64,000 bases of DNA, from positions 124,001 through 188,000 of the forward strand of contig WHUX01000002.1 in the NCBI GenBank assembly GCA_015179025.1, read 5' to 3'. The DNA comes from Terfezia claveryi (Eukaryota; Ascomycota; Pezizomycetes; Pezizales; Pezizaceae). Of the stretch, positions 10,524 through 23,170 are shown piece by piece. The notes beneath the pieces were generated by a model. It had not been told where the DNA came from. It worked only from the letters and a program-made list of their open reading frames with translations, and did no database searches. The position numbers were made by a program, and so were the translations under genes. The number at the start of each line of letters is the position of its first letter. Position 1 is the first letter of the stretch.

Positions 10524-11875
10524 ATGTTTATCAAGAATTTGTTCCTGTCCACACTTGCTGTGGCCAGCTTAGTTTCTGGTAAGTTTCTTCCATCATTCTC
10601 CATATGTGCTATATTTGTGTCACATTGAGTCTCACTGCTTTCCTCTGACCTCTTCTCTTCTAACGGACATGAATGAAATTTAGCCCAGTCCCCCAAGGTA
10701 TGCCAGGAAGACTCAAACTCCATCAATAGTCAGGCCGACCAGGAAAAGATTGCTTCCTGCCAGAGTCTTTCTGGTGATGTGGTTATCGGAGAAGACATTC
10801 AAAATGTCAGCTTTGAGAATCTACAATCCGTGGGTGGCAACTTTATTGCCGACAATGCTGCCAATCTTGTCAGTATCACTATACCAAAACTCCAAACCAT
10901 AAAAGGGGAGTTCCGCCTTCAGAAATGCCAGTCTCTGCAAACAATCTCAGCCCCTGCTCTTACAAGAACTGGGAAAATCACCTGGATTGCTTTGGCATTG
11001 ACGAGTTTTAATGCGAAGATTAGCGAGGCGCAATCAGTTACGATTAGTGACACCAAGCTCACGTCCCTCGATGGTATTGATCTCAAGAATGTGAACCGAT
11101 TCGATGTCAACAACAACCAGTACCTCAAGTCTGTCACTATGAATTTGCAGACTATCAGTGAGGCCCTTTCCATGGGGTTCAATGCCAAGTCCATCGCAAT
11201 TTCTTTTCCCGCTCTTATTTGGTCCAACAATATGACTATCACTGGTGCTGGTTCTTTCAACTTCCCCACACTTCAACACGTCAACGGTAGCATGAACTTC
11301 TTAAACACCAGTGTCACATCTGTTGCTTGCAAGAACCTCACCGTTATTGAACAAACCCTTGCATTCATCGGTAACGACAAGGTGACTGAACTTGATTTCC
11401 CGATTTTGACGCAGATTGGGGGCGGTTTCAAGATTCACAACAATTCTCAGCTGGTAAACATCAATGGCTTCCCCAAACTGAAGCAAGTTGATGGAGCCAT
11501 TGACTTCGTGGGTAACTTCAAGAAGTATGTATTCAATGCTCCATCTGCATCATCAAGTGAATCCTTTCCTAACCCTCTTTTAGTGCTTCTCTCCCAAGTC
11601 TTGAGGACGTTCGAGGTGGTTTCAATCTCCAGACTACCGAGGAGTTTGACTGCTCCGACTTCTCCGCCGCCCGTGATGACAAGGTTATCAAGGGAGATTC
11701 CTTTGTCTGCAAGTCTAAGGAAGCCAACCCAACCACTGCCGACGGTACCCCAGGTGCCGATGGCAAGACGGACAACACCGGTACCTCTGGTGGCAACCGT
11801 AATGGCGGAGCCGGCCTTGTTGGTATCAGCGCGTTCCTTGGCATTTTCATAACCGTGATTTCCTTCGTTTTCTAA
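10524..11875 (+). CDS. ECM33: GPI-anchored cell wall protein, Ecm33/Sps2 family
   Basis: Extracellular GPI protein needed for wall organisation in yeasts and filamentous fungi. The spliced product is 395 residues. Exon 1 encodes a signal peptide (MFIKNLFLSTLAVASLVSG). Intron 1 is 10579-10683 (GTAAGT...TTTAG). Exon 2 begins AQSPKVC and carries the receptor-L-like leucine-rich repeats typical of the family, with an N-terminal Cys pair and repeated N-x-L-x-S-(V/I) units. Intron 2 is 11525-11583 (GTATGT...TTTAG, branch CTAAC), after which the chain continues NASLPSLEDVRGGF. The C-terminus has two Cys (FDCSDF, FVCKSK), a Gly/Asn/Thr linker as likely anchor site (SGGNRNGGAG) and a hydrophobic tail ending at TAA 11873-11875. 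Length, Cys layout and both termini fit Ecm33 (yeast about 430). Reading through intron 2 shifts the frame and loses the anchor. Confidence 0.93.
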
Positions 11876-13633
11876 AGGTCGAACTGTCTCCGTTTTTTCC
11901 ATGTTGCGAACTTAGGGTTTCCTCAGTATATTCCTCTTTCAACTAATATTTCCATCCCATTGACATGACATGTGCCCTTACACTGCCTAGCATTCACTGC
12001 ATGCGCCACGGTGCCTCGTGTTATCAATTGAACGACTGATGGTTCCTGTCACAAGGCTTTGGTTTCCTCGCTTGTGTGTGAGATTGTTGGGATATGTTTT
12101 ACTTGATGAAGCAATGATGTCTTTGGGTTATGTACCTCGTGGATTACTCTCTCAAAATCAAGCGTCCGTTTTCCTCTTTTTCTTGCCTTCATGTGTCTAA
12201 AGTTTACCGTTTTTGTTTTAGCTGGATTGGAGAGCTCATGGTCATCTGGGCCCATGGCTTGTGCGTTCTTCGATTTCTTGAATCTAGTAATATGGGCCTG
12301 CGCGAATAGATCTTTCTATATCTAGTGATGGCCTTGTCCGTGTTTTGAACATCGTAATCAAACATCGGCCAGTACCTAGCTAACCAGACTAGTGCCTAAG
12401 TAATCACTTGTTTCCCAGCATCATTAGGGCTTATAATCTCCGTACGCCCAGGTTAATGCTCTGTTGGTCCAACTCTCAGGTGCCCGGAAGATAGTACTAT
12501 ACCCCAACAGAGAAATTTTGTGCAGGCGAGAGTATCGTCAGAAATGCACGTGCGGTGGCGAGTGCTCGATAGGGAATAGCAGCTGTTCCTTGACCGAGCG
12601 ACTTGGTGAGTGGAATAAGCCGAGGGGCTTGGAAGGAAGTACAGTACATAGGGAGCCCCTTGGACGATGGGCCTACCTAAGTTACGTGGGAGAAGGTCCA
12701 CATAAGTCTATGTAATATAATTTTTTTGACAGAGGCGTAATAGTTTAGGGGTGCTTGAGCACAACTGAATTTCCCTATCCAAATAAAATAAAAACTGGCA
12801 CGTTCCAATAGTCTATATGTTAGGACTACAAACCTAGCACCCGAGGCCTGATTATGGCCTAGTTGGTTCCAACGTAGTATATATGCAGATGTGTATACGA
12901 TGAATCTTGGTAGATCTATCTTGATCTACTCCAGATCTGGATCTTCACACACACGCGCGCACGCAGGCAGGCACGCATTGCATTAGACAGGGGAAGGATG
13001 GGGGAACATGAATTTGTGCAGTACAGTACAGTGCATTGGATATCAGAACACTCAGGAGGAGGGTCCGGGGTATGTGATTGGTTGGTGCTGAAAATGTTAG
13101 AGTTGAAAGTGTTGGTGGCATATGGTTTATACTAGTAAATTTGCCTGAGCGAGGGATTTATGGGTAGGTGTAGGTCGCGGTATTCTTGCTACCGATACTA
13201 CCGAAACAGAGGCGCTCATACAGGTCATACAGATGTTTCAATTGTCCTTGGTAGCATAGTGTTGGGGAAAGGCGCTTGTGTACAGGTTTTGGGAGCTTCA
13301 GAAGCGCGGTGTCCAGCATTGGCAAACCCTTGGGATTGCGTTTCACCCGATTACAGCTTTAGTGGCAGGGCACTTGTGGTTGAGTGGGGATAAAGACTTT
13401 ATGGGATGGAGGAGTCATCAGAGGAAACCGATGGGTGTCTTTTGGCTGTATGATACACTGCGATGTGGCTATAAAGAGTTAGACTACTATCAACTGTGAC
13501 TTCTGCTATCTTCCTATGATTTTATAAGGGAGGGATATCGGAATTTCGCAGGCGATTTGGGGAATCTTGCAGAGTGGAGAGTATTTCGGCTTGAATGAAA
13601 CATCAGCTCTGTTTGGGGGGTCTAGATAGTAGT

Positions 13634-13654
13634 CTAAGTACTCTAGGTACTTAG
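13634..13654. repeat. Short perfect inverted repeat
   Basis: CTAAGTAC at 13634-13641 and GTACTTAG at 13647-13654 form an 8-bp stem with a 5-nt spacer. Function unknown; it may be chance in an AT-rich spacer. Confidence 0.5.
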
Positions 13655-14254
13655 GCAGGTTACCCTGAATTGATTATTGCAAGTGGAATTAATTTTTTCC
13701 CAAAAAAAATAATCAGTGGTGAGGCAAGTTAATCTGCCGCCCTGCGCGAACTTGTACAGGTGGACTAAGTCCAAGGGGAAATTCAACGAGGACAACTACT
13801 TCCAGGGGACGTGAAGGAAGTAAAAAAAACTTGTTGGTGACTGGTTGGCTCATAGTATGTGCCGTCAGGCCATCCCAAATCGTTGTATCGAACAAGGTGT
13901 CTCTGTGGAGCATATATATCCTACCCTTGGATGCTAGTTGCATTACAGGCGCCAGGCATATTAACCAGATGAGCTTGATGATAGCAGTTACTCAAAATCG
14001 ACCTTTTGGCCCAAAGATAGCCGGACCCTTATAGAGGCTAGATCAAGCTTTAATGTAATTGCAGCTACAATGCTGGTGAATGCAGGAAGTGATGTTGGCT
14101 TCATGATATAGCAGTGTAAGCCTAGGCTTCCTCGTTGATGGAGTTACCCTAAACGATACTTGGCTTTTGGGGTGCGTCACCCCAGGCTTCCCCTAGGATC
14201 TTGTACCATCAGCTCCAAAAAGAAATGTACCTGGTTGGTCTCAGTTAAAAATTT

Positions 14255-14470
14255 AAAAAAAAAAGAAGTCCAGGCCCCAAAGATGCAACAAATTAGCCGT
14301 ACCATACCTACCTACCCTGTGGGTAGAAGGAGTGAGAATTTCCCCCTCAGTGCTTTTTGCGCTGTCACTAGCTAATGGTAGAACGGCCCTTTGGATCACT
14401 TTGGGATTCGAACCAGGGCCTTCGATGCAGAGATAAGTGTTAACCACAGCACCACCATGCCGGCTTGCCG
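14255..14470 (-). ncRNA. tRNA-like Pol III unit, possible SINE
   Basis: On the minus strand there is a near-consensus A box (TGGTGCTGTGG, 14454-14444) and a perfect B box (GGTTCGAATCC, 14414-14404), spaced about 30 nt as in a tRNA gene. A run of ten T follows at 14264-14255, a strong Pol III terminator about 200 nt downstream of the A box. The acceptor, anticodon and T stems do not pair properly, so this is not a working tRNA. It could be a tRNA-derived SINE, another small Pol III RNA, or a tRNA pseudogene. Confidence 0.4.
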
Positions 14471-17309
14471 GTTGCTAGAGAAGGAAGAGACGACGTTATA
14501 TAATGCATAGGTAGACACTATCAACAATATAGGTGATTGGACCTAAATTGACACTGTCATGTCTGGAAAGAGACAGATAATTCTGAAACTCTAATTTACT
14601 TTGGGATATAGGCGTGGACCTGAAGGGTCGATTTACAACAGTATCATAAATCAGTACAGTTGTTCAAAGAGGTGGAGAGACGACAGTGATTGCAAAGATT
14701 ATCTCGCCGATCAACCTAATAGTGGCACAAAAAATGTAAAGGGCCAAAGGGTATAAACGTTTAATTCGCATGCATTTAGAGAATCCTTACTAGTAGGACA
14801 ATAGTTCCCTATCGACTTATATATATTTACCTTTCATTGGATTTATAAACAGCAAAGCTAAATGACAAGACTGTCAGAATTCTTCGTTACTTTGAGTGTA
14901 AAAGGGTTACCCTCAGCTCAATTCAATTTCTTGGTCACGTGCTATACACTGGCAGGATTCGACATCCGATGCAGAGTCAACTGCAATTAACTACATTAAT
15001 TGCGGTATATTAAACAATAAAGAAATCCGGCTGCTTCAAGATATATTGAAATCCTTGTTGAGACCCACTTCAAAGATGGAATCTTATAAAGATTTCCACG
15101 ACAAGTACCCGGTAAGAGCTACCTATTGGGGTCTTGCTAGCTAGTAAAGAGATAGTTAGCGTAGTGGTATGCATAGAAAGATTTAGGTTGCAAATCTTTT
15201 TTCCTGACGCGATATCTATTATTCCTCGGCATTCCTAGACAAGAGTTATGCAGAATGCACCTTTTCGCTAAATATTCTAGTCATGTTCGAGAGCTAAATC
15301 AGTCGGAGATAGCACCGATCAATGATTAATTTTGACTCTTTAAGGAGTTAGATAGAGCACCGGTGCATGTGTCCATGGACGGTACCTTGTTTATCAGGAT
15401 CCTCGACGTTTTATACCGATGCAAAGAATACGAGTCAAAAAGCCTGCTCCTTCTTCCCACCATCAACGCGTTTAGAAAAAAAATACAGCACTTGGTCATA
15501 GTCCTTTCAAGTCATTCAATCAATTTTTGCTACTTTCCACAGATTCAACCAAAAAAAAAAATAGTTTGGCTCATGGATTGTTAGGGAATTAATATTTGTA
15601 TGTAGGAAGAAAGCCTTGGCCTAGGAAAATGGAGTCTCATATATCACTTTTATTTCTTGAGTTGTGGTAGTTAGGGAATCCAGGGGAGCTGCAGGGTTGC
15701 TTGCCATAAAACTCCGCCTTGTACCTGTTGACTTACCCTGAAACTACGTCGATCCTAACGGTATATTAATGCGCACAAGCCCAAATTACTCTAAAACCCA
15801 ACTCTCACAAACTATCAGTGGCATGGCATACCAACATGCACGGCTAATAGACGATCGTTCAAGGCCCTCGCTTGTTTGTTACGCAAGCCTCAAGTTGCCG
15901 GTGCGCCTTCGCCTAGTGACGCGGCACCTGCATGAGTTTATAAACCCCACATCAGTCGGTGTTTCATCCATGTATACCCTATGTATACCATATATCATTT
16001 GTTTTTTCTATCTACTTTATTCTGTGTACTTGTTATCGTATCATATAGACTCTATCAGAGGTCTCAGCTGTATCTGCGCGTGTAGCTGTGCGTATGCGAA
16101 CCCGCATGCTGCGACTACTGTACCAGTTCCATTTGCATTTGCATGCTAAGCATCAGCTCAGCTCTACCTCAAGGATTTCGGCTGCGGGTAGTTGAATGCA
16201 ATCTAGACGCTGGACTATGCGTGTGGACGTCACACATGAATGGGCTGTATTAAGATTCTGGAACGTGGAGTGTAGTGTGTAAAGCCCGGAGTTAAGCTCC
16301 TCCGTAACTTTGAATCAGAAAGAAAAATAAATAAATTCGCGGAACGTCAAAACGAATGAAACGGTGCAGCAGTGCAGCGAGGCAGACGAAAATCAGACCT
16401 AGAAAGGAAAACAGCAAGTTTTCCAGTAATTAAGCTCTTCAAATCGGTTGATCCTCCTAGCGGCAAATTGGATACTTTGAATTTTTGCACTGGATATGTA
16501 GGGAAGTAGGCGAGGGATGCGGTGAACCCAGCGCACAGAACAGTTATGTTCCACTTTGCAATTCTGGTAACGAAACGACTCTAACGATGTGAACCCCAGA
16601 ATTCCCCCTACACGACGGGCTTATGCCGACCAACTTAGGTGCTAGCACCCATGCGCATACCAGAAAATTGGAGGTCGGTATTACAAAAAAAACATTTAAT
16701 CAGGTGATGGGGGGATAGTTATATTGATAAGCTCTCCCAGGTGTGCAGGTAGAAGCATTTCGTATTCACATGGCTCAGTTCTTGAGACGCATCAAGACGA
16801 TCGCGGATGGGCTCTAATATGACAGAGATACACCTGACCCTAAAATCTCAACCGGGATTGTTGCAATCGGTTGATGTTGGGTTGGTTCATATTTTCCGAT
16901 GAATTGCTGTTGAAGGATTTGATGGAGCCTCAAATATCTTGAATTCTGTTGCAGAAAACAGATCATGAACAACTTTCTGAGTACGGTAAATTATAGTAAA
17001 CATCAACTGGCATCTAGGATAACATGAACCGTTTCAATTATCACCTTATCAATTCCTGACCAACAAGTGTCAGTGAATTAAAGTGTATGCAGAGAAAATC
17101 TATCAATATATTAACTCTCTATCTGGAGGTTTTCTGGAGTGCTCATATGATGTAGTGCACTTCAATGCCCGGAGGCCTCATTAACGTTCAGAGAATATAT
17201 ATGGCCGGGGAATTATTAATTATAGAACTCGTTAACAGCTCATGACCACCGCCAACTCTACAACCTGAGTCCGGATCTACATTGGGAATTTGTTAGGTGC
17301 TTCGAACTC

Positions 17310-17324
17310 TAGTCTGGTTGGCAC
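17310..17324 (+). repeat. Exact copy of dispersed 15-mer TAGTCTGGTTGGCAC
   Basis: Exact match, followed by ACAACACCCTCGTAG. The copy at 47865-47879, read on its minus strand, continues with a similar AAGCCTCTCGTAG, so the repeat probably extends beyond 15 nt. Confidence 0.85.
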
Positions 17325-17449
17325 AACACCCTCGTAGTATTCGAACTCCGCCGCTCTAGTGTGAGTTACTTGTAAGTGGGATGAAACTGGTTTACGAGGC
17401 TCTGTAAGAGCATAAAACCTTAGAATATAATATTATTTTCATGTCATTC

Positions 17450-17470
17450 ATCATCATCCATCATCATCAC

Positions 17471-17512
<42 letters not shown>

Positions 17513-17565
17513 TATCATCATCATCATCATCACCATCATCATCACCATCATCATCACCATCATCA
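17450..17565. repeat. (CAT)n microsatellite
   Basis: About 115 bp of CAT/ATC triplets with a few CAC and TAT variants. It is followed to about 17640 by looser CCTCATA/TTCACAC repeats. In one frame it reads as polyhistidine, but nothing around it supports a gene. Confidence 0.95.
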
Positions 17566-20500
17566 AAACGATATGCGCATAACCATCCCCACACCCTCAT
17601 ACCCTCATACCTTCACACCTTCACATTCACGCATTCACACCCTTGCCACTAGATTTGCCTCTCCCGCTTCCCCATTTCCATTTCCTCCTCCTCCTCCCTT
17701 CTCGGCTTGCTAAGCTCATTTTCCACCCCATTATATTGACATATAACGTGTTTTCATCAATCTCTGGCCGGCATCGCATCTCGCATCGCCTGTGCATATG
17801 GCTTGCATCTTGCCACACAAAAAGAACACCATAGCCGCATCAAGGTACATCATCCAATGTTTATCCTATTCCATCCTGATTTGCCACGCCTCTCACTCGT
17901 TAATGGATTAGTATAGTTACCCATGTGCCAGCTTGCACATTCTCTATATTTTCCCATTCATTCTCGGAAATGTTTTGGGTTACCAGGTTATACTTTGAAG
18001 CTAGGGGTACGTGGGTACGTACGCACGTATGGGGAGAATACACCCATGACATGCTGAATGTAATCCAATCTTTTTGCCGACGGCAAAGTTAGGTAGTTAG
18101 TGGGAAGTACAGTGTTGACTATAGTTTGGTTGGTATGTCGACCCATTACTGTTCACACCAACTTTCCACTTCTGTGAGATGTGAGAAGCTAGCTGCGTGT
18201 GCTCAGTCGTGTCCACTTGCGGCTGTACGGAGTACAGAAACAAAAATCAAGTTGATATATCAGCGCAAATCACTAAAGGGCTGAAGGAGCGAGGTCGTAT
18301 GATAATCCAAGCTTCCAAAATGACAGGGCAGAGATATAGGAGGCACGAAAAGAGTAAGCCGGCAAAAAGATCAATATAATGGATGTGGTATAAGCCCCGT
18401 CTTCCTGCATTAAGGTACGGTAACGTAATGTTCCGACAATGTAAGGATGGCAGCAAGTTAGCTGTGGTGCGAAAGCCTAGCTCAGCTGGTTTCCGCGCCG
18501 ACGGTACCCTTATGTTTGAATTAAGGTCAGTTGAGGAAGAAATTCCTAAAAGAAAAAAGAACTTACTTATAAAACAAGAGCTATTACTTCGTTCCATATC
18601 CAGAACAAAGGTTCTGCTCTCAATGAGAGGAAATCAGTATGAATGGCCATGTTCATGAATAAACGAATTAGTAGCAATCCCGCCATAGAATGAAGGGCCT
18701 CACAATCACTAAATCCCACAATATCCGCCCACTTTACCAGCCGAAATATGCTTGGCAAAAGGTTAGAGAAAGGTAAAAATTGACCATATATTATATTCCC
18801 ACCCCCCGAGAGACACAGCCTCAGATAAATTTGACATAGAGTGATAATGGCATTTCATTTCTTTTGAAATATATTTATCAGCTGCAAAGCCAAATCTAGG
18901 TACATCTATAAGTTAGCAGATATGGATATGGCTTAAAGTATCTCAATCAGTTGCCTGAGGCCTCACACCAGCGGGATATAGGCAACTGTAATGTTACTTT
19001 GGTTCAGCATGCGCCTGCTTTAACACCTCCTCGAGCTCATGCCCGGGTGGACACAAGTAACGTGAGCAAGACCCGGAAGGAGGGCATTGTTATTGATAAA
19101 CTTTGTGATATTTAATGAAAGTGAAACGCCCGAGGCAAAATTTTTCAGAAGCCGGATGATTCGTAAGATGGAGAGGAGTGGAAAATGCCGTCAAAACAGT
19201 CTTGTTGAGACTGGAGCCCTAATTAAACATAGTATTAGCAGCAGCGCGACTGAGGGTGGGACCAAATCAAGATCTTGACCCCCAAGGAAGTTACTTTAGG
19301 AATGATATTTCCAAAATTACTCGGTATCAGTGAATGATTCTCCCCTGTCATCAATAATCATGTTCTTAAAGTAGTTAGGACAAGTGGTTTTTGCTTCCTA
19401 ATCCAAGGATCCTGATTCTCCTTTCGCGCCACCTTTGCTCTTGAAGCTTGCTGGCTAGACCTTATTAAGCTTAAGGTTAAGAGGTACGGTAGAGACCGAC
19501 CGAAGACGAAGGGTTAGGCAAACAAGGAGAGTAACGCTTTCAAATCCAAGTCTCACTCCTAAATCGTTATAGGAAAATCACAGGAAGAAGAATAACATAG
19601 AGGAGGGTATTAAGTGGCACGTTGGCAGAATGGGAGTTGTGTTATTTTTTTTACTATTGGTACCCTTGCTTCTCCGATGATACCATTTCACTCACATCAA
19701 CATCGAGATAATTGGAACCTCGCAGTTCATAACGGGAAAGGCTGGTCGATTCCATTCGTTCCGTGGTTGGCTGGAAAAGTATTTTCGGTCTAGTAACAAT
19801 CCCGAATCCTGAAATAATGGCAAATATAGCGATAAATTTGTAAGGGAATTCCAAGAGCCAATTTTCGGAGGTCTGCTGAAGTATGGACTGCTAGTAGCAG
19901 TTGCCTCCCACTAAGCGGAAGTACATTTGGAATTCTTCCCATCTGGGGGCCTAATGCGTCCCCAAAGATCAAGCGTCCCTCGTGTCACATCTGAGATGCG
20001 GGCCTGCTCTATTTTTCGGGCTGTAGTTCATCCCATCAGATAACTTTAGTGCCGCGTCGGTACGTTGGAGACAGAGAGAACCAACGTGCCCAAGACTAAT
20101 CATATTAAGCTTGTACCTTGGCTTTTGAAGCCCGGACGCCAGTACAAACTGATCGGGCATTTTCAGGCCTACCTGCAGATTAACGAAACTCTGTCTCAGA
20201 CCCAAGTCACAGGCTGGAATGATGTTGATCTTGGACTCGCAAGTGGAGAAGGGACTACTACCAACATTCCCAAATATTCGGCCTGACCCACGTCAATAAA
20301 AATTCCCAACACACAAACTAGGATTCCAGTTTCTAGAGATCCTGTACCAAGAGCAAAGAGCGTTTATCACAATCAAGATTGTAAACGGACGTTACCCATC
20401 GGCATATACGATGGATAGGAAATATCCTGGTGCTCGGATTATCTGCCAAAAGCCTGAACCCCTGTGAACATTGGTCCTTATAACAATCACGTATCCTATA

Positions 20501-22168
20501 TCCATGTATCCAACATTCACGCGCATGGTCCATTATGAAAACAGGGCGTGGATGTAAGGGCCATGAGTGAAGTAGGGTGATAGGCATCCCTCACATGCCT
20601 GGCCGCCTTGCTGCAGATTGGTCCGATTCTTGCTCTGTGTGCTTGTGCTGCAAGTGCCCATGTCCCCACATTGGCTCATTGCCTTTCCGCCAGTCTGCCG
20701 TTTGTCCCTCTGCTGAATACCAGTCTGAAGGAGAAAGCAATCTATAACCGAAACCTTGTCCAAGGCAGTATATACTCCATCTTTGGGGATGAGTCTAGAC
20801 CCACGTCTTCCTCTCTCATAATACCTACTAACCATATTTGACCTCAGCATTCCCTCTAATAAGATTCGGTGTAGGTAGCATGCTAGTCAGTTCGGAGACA
20901 TTTTTGAGTCTTAGAGCTTGTTACCCCCATATTATCTTGGTATATGAAGCAGTTGAATAATTCCCAATTATTCTTATGCTGTTCCGCCGATTTGAGGTAT
21001 CACGCAATGCAGGTATTCTTTTGTACTCAGCACATCAGCCAAATGCTTACATTGTGGTACCAATTTTCCGCAAAGGATACAGCTGCCTGCCATGCTGATG
21101 AGACAAGTAGTAGTCAGTCGTAGTATAGGTGGTATCCGTCGCGAACGGAGAAAATAATCTCATACGTAAAAGATGTGCGTCAGGATTCGCAATCTGGAAC
21201 AGATCCTTGAGAACCCAAATAGAGTCGTCCCGCTACACGTAGATCTAGTTTTGTCGTCTCCACTTTTCAAGATATCTCGGTAATCGAGGATTAATCATTG
21301 CCACCTTAAGCTGATTCATAGGCCCCTCATTCAGCAATGAGTGATACCAAAGGCTCCCCTTGAGGACTCACCACGAGGTCAGATGAGGGCAGAGTCCCAC
21401 ACTTACCACTTCCGACTGCTCGTCCATTTGCTTTCCAGAGGCAAGGAGTTCCCGGGCGTAACGGGCGTCGCGGGCGCACTTGCCTCTCCGTCGACTATCA
21501 ATATCAGGTTCCTACCGTTTGTTCGCACACGGACACTAACTTTGCAAAGCTAATCGCATCCACTGACAAATCCACACAGTTTCCCCATATTATACCGTTG
21601 TTGCTAGGTCGAACACCTGAACAGTAAAAACACTGACGATCCCAAAGGAAGTGGTGCTGGTTTGTTAAGGTTATGCATTAGTATAAGGCTTATTGTTGAC
21701 GCTGCACCCTGAGACAGAGGTGATCCCAACTGGTGCTTGAGATGAGTGGTAGTCAGCTCTGGGAGCAGTCGTGTATTCTATACACTGAACCAAAGATCAA
21801 GCAGCATGTAAATATCCAATCAAGGCATTCATATACAGCTGATCAGGTGTGGGCGTTTCCTCCAGGTGGATGGGGTATATCAAGGGAAGCAAGTCCTCCA
21901 TCCTTGTATAGTTCCATTCGTTCACCCCCACCCAAACCCAGCACTCCCTGCCTCAGCTGCGACCCTTTGGTGCACTCGCTGTCAGCTACACCTTCTTTAT
22001 TATTATTGTTCTCCTGCTACATTCGATAGTGCCAAAGGACACCTCAAGCTCCAACTTACAGTCTTGATTGACCGTATCCTATGTGTAGCTAGTCAGATCA
22101 CCAAAGTATCGGTTGTCTCGGTAAACACCTATCAACGACTTGCAGCACCACGATTAAGTAACATCATC

Positions 22169-23170
22169 ATGGGCCCTGGAATGAATTCTTCCAAATTACT
22201 ACCGTATGTAAAGTGGTTCTTCTTGGAGGAGTTTCTGCTTACCTAGTTTGGCAGGTCCTTGGAGTGTCTTATGAGGGAAAGTATTGGTTCCGATAATGGA
22301 CTTCACAATCATGGAAAACACCAATTAGGACACACTTCGATCACAGACTGTGATCGTCTTTCTCCTACATTATACCAGCCATCTCAACAAGGGACTAAAT
22401 CTCTTACCATGTCCATGCCTAGGATTCCCCTAACACCAAACCATATGTCAGTAGCCAATGACGCTTCTCTCATGAATGAGATTGATAGCCACTCTTCCTT
22501 GGCTATCCCCAGCCCTATCTCCCCAAGGACGACACGGTGCCCCTCGCTTTCGGAATCCAGTTTCTCTCAGGCCGCATGCCTCTCTCCATCAGGTAGTGGA
22601 CCGACTACCCCTACATCTGAACATGGAGGCAATGCACATGGATATGTTCTTCGACACGGTTCGTACAGTGTTAGCAGAATGTATGAGAACAGGGACAATC
22701 GCTATCCTGGGAGAAGTCACTCTCCACAGTCATCTCAAAGAATGCAACACCACTCATCCATTCATTCCAGCTCTCTCCAAGTGGGTATTTCTTCCAGTCG
22801 CTTCTCACATAGTATGGATCCAGACACCCCGATGATGCCGGAACACCATGAAGAGAAAATCACCAAACAGGAAAAGCGACGCCGGGCACATCTCAACTCA
22901 GAAAAAAGAAGAAGGGAAAATATCAAGGGCGGCCTGGATGCGCTGGTTGAGCTCGTTCCATACTGCAAAAATATTCAGGAATCCAAAGCAAATATTCTCA
23001 AGAAGACCAGGGAATATATCTTTCACCTGATGCATTTGTATGACAATTCCCAAATGGAAGTGAAGAGGTTAAACCAGGATAATAAGGAGCTTCGGAGGCT
23101 ATTGGCTCTCCAGGCACCTCCACAACAGCAAATGCTGCCGGAGAACCTTGTATATAGGGCCAGATCATAA
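22169..23170 (+). CDS. bHLH-zipper transcription factor
   Basis: Predicted nuclear DNA-binding regulator, 316 residues after splicing. Exon 1 (22169-22203) begins MGPGMNSSKLLP. An intron at 22204-22254 (GTATGT...GGCAG, 51 nt) leads into SLECLMRESIGSDN. Residues 60-200 are Ser/Pro/His-rich and probably disordered. The bHLH starts near residue 220 with KRRRAHLNSEKRRRENIK, whose His-Glu-Arg pattern is that of E-box (CANNTG) binders. Loop and helix 2 follow (SKANILKKTREYIFHLMHL), then a short leucine zipper (L at MEVKRLNQDNKELRRLL). The domain resembles the Max/Mlx-type class more than Ino4 or Cbf1, but I cannot assign an ortholog. The upstream frame continues beyond the ATG, so a longer N-terminus is possible. 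The 3' flank holds a variant copy of the dispersed motif (23347). Confidence 0.85.

Larger units (their letters stand above)
11876..22168. other. 10-kb region without a recognisable gene
   Basis: Apart from the sub-features listed separately (Pol III-like unit near 14.3 kb, CAT microsatellite at 17.45 kb, dispersed motif copies near 12381 and 17310) I see no coding exon with family resemblance or consistent splice sites. Open frames are short and of mixed composition. A possible stray exon at 15076-15111 (MESYKDFHDKYP followed by GTAAGA) could be a gene relic. Alternating purine/pyrimidine CA/CG runs lie near 12948-12975. The 3' end presumably holds the promoter of the bHLH gene. Confidence 0.5.

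Noticed and set aside
14395..14470. Functional tRNA gene
   Set aside because: A and B boxes are present, but the acceptor, anticodon and T stems do not pair.
17441..17713. Open frame reading as a polyhistidine protein
   Set aside because: It is the microsatellite read in one frame; there are no flanking exons or family resemblance.
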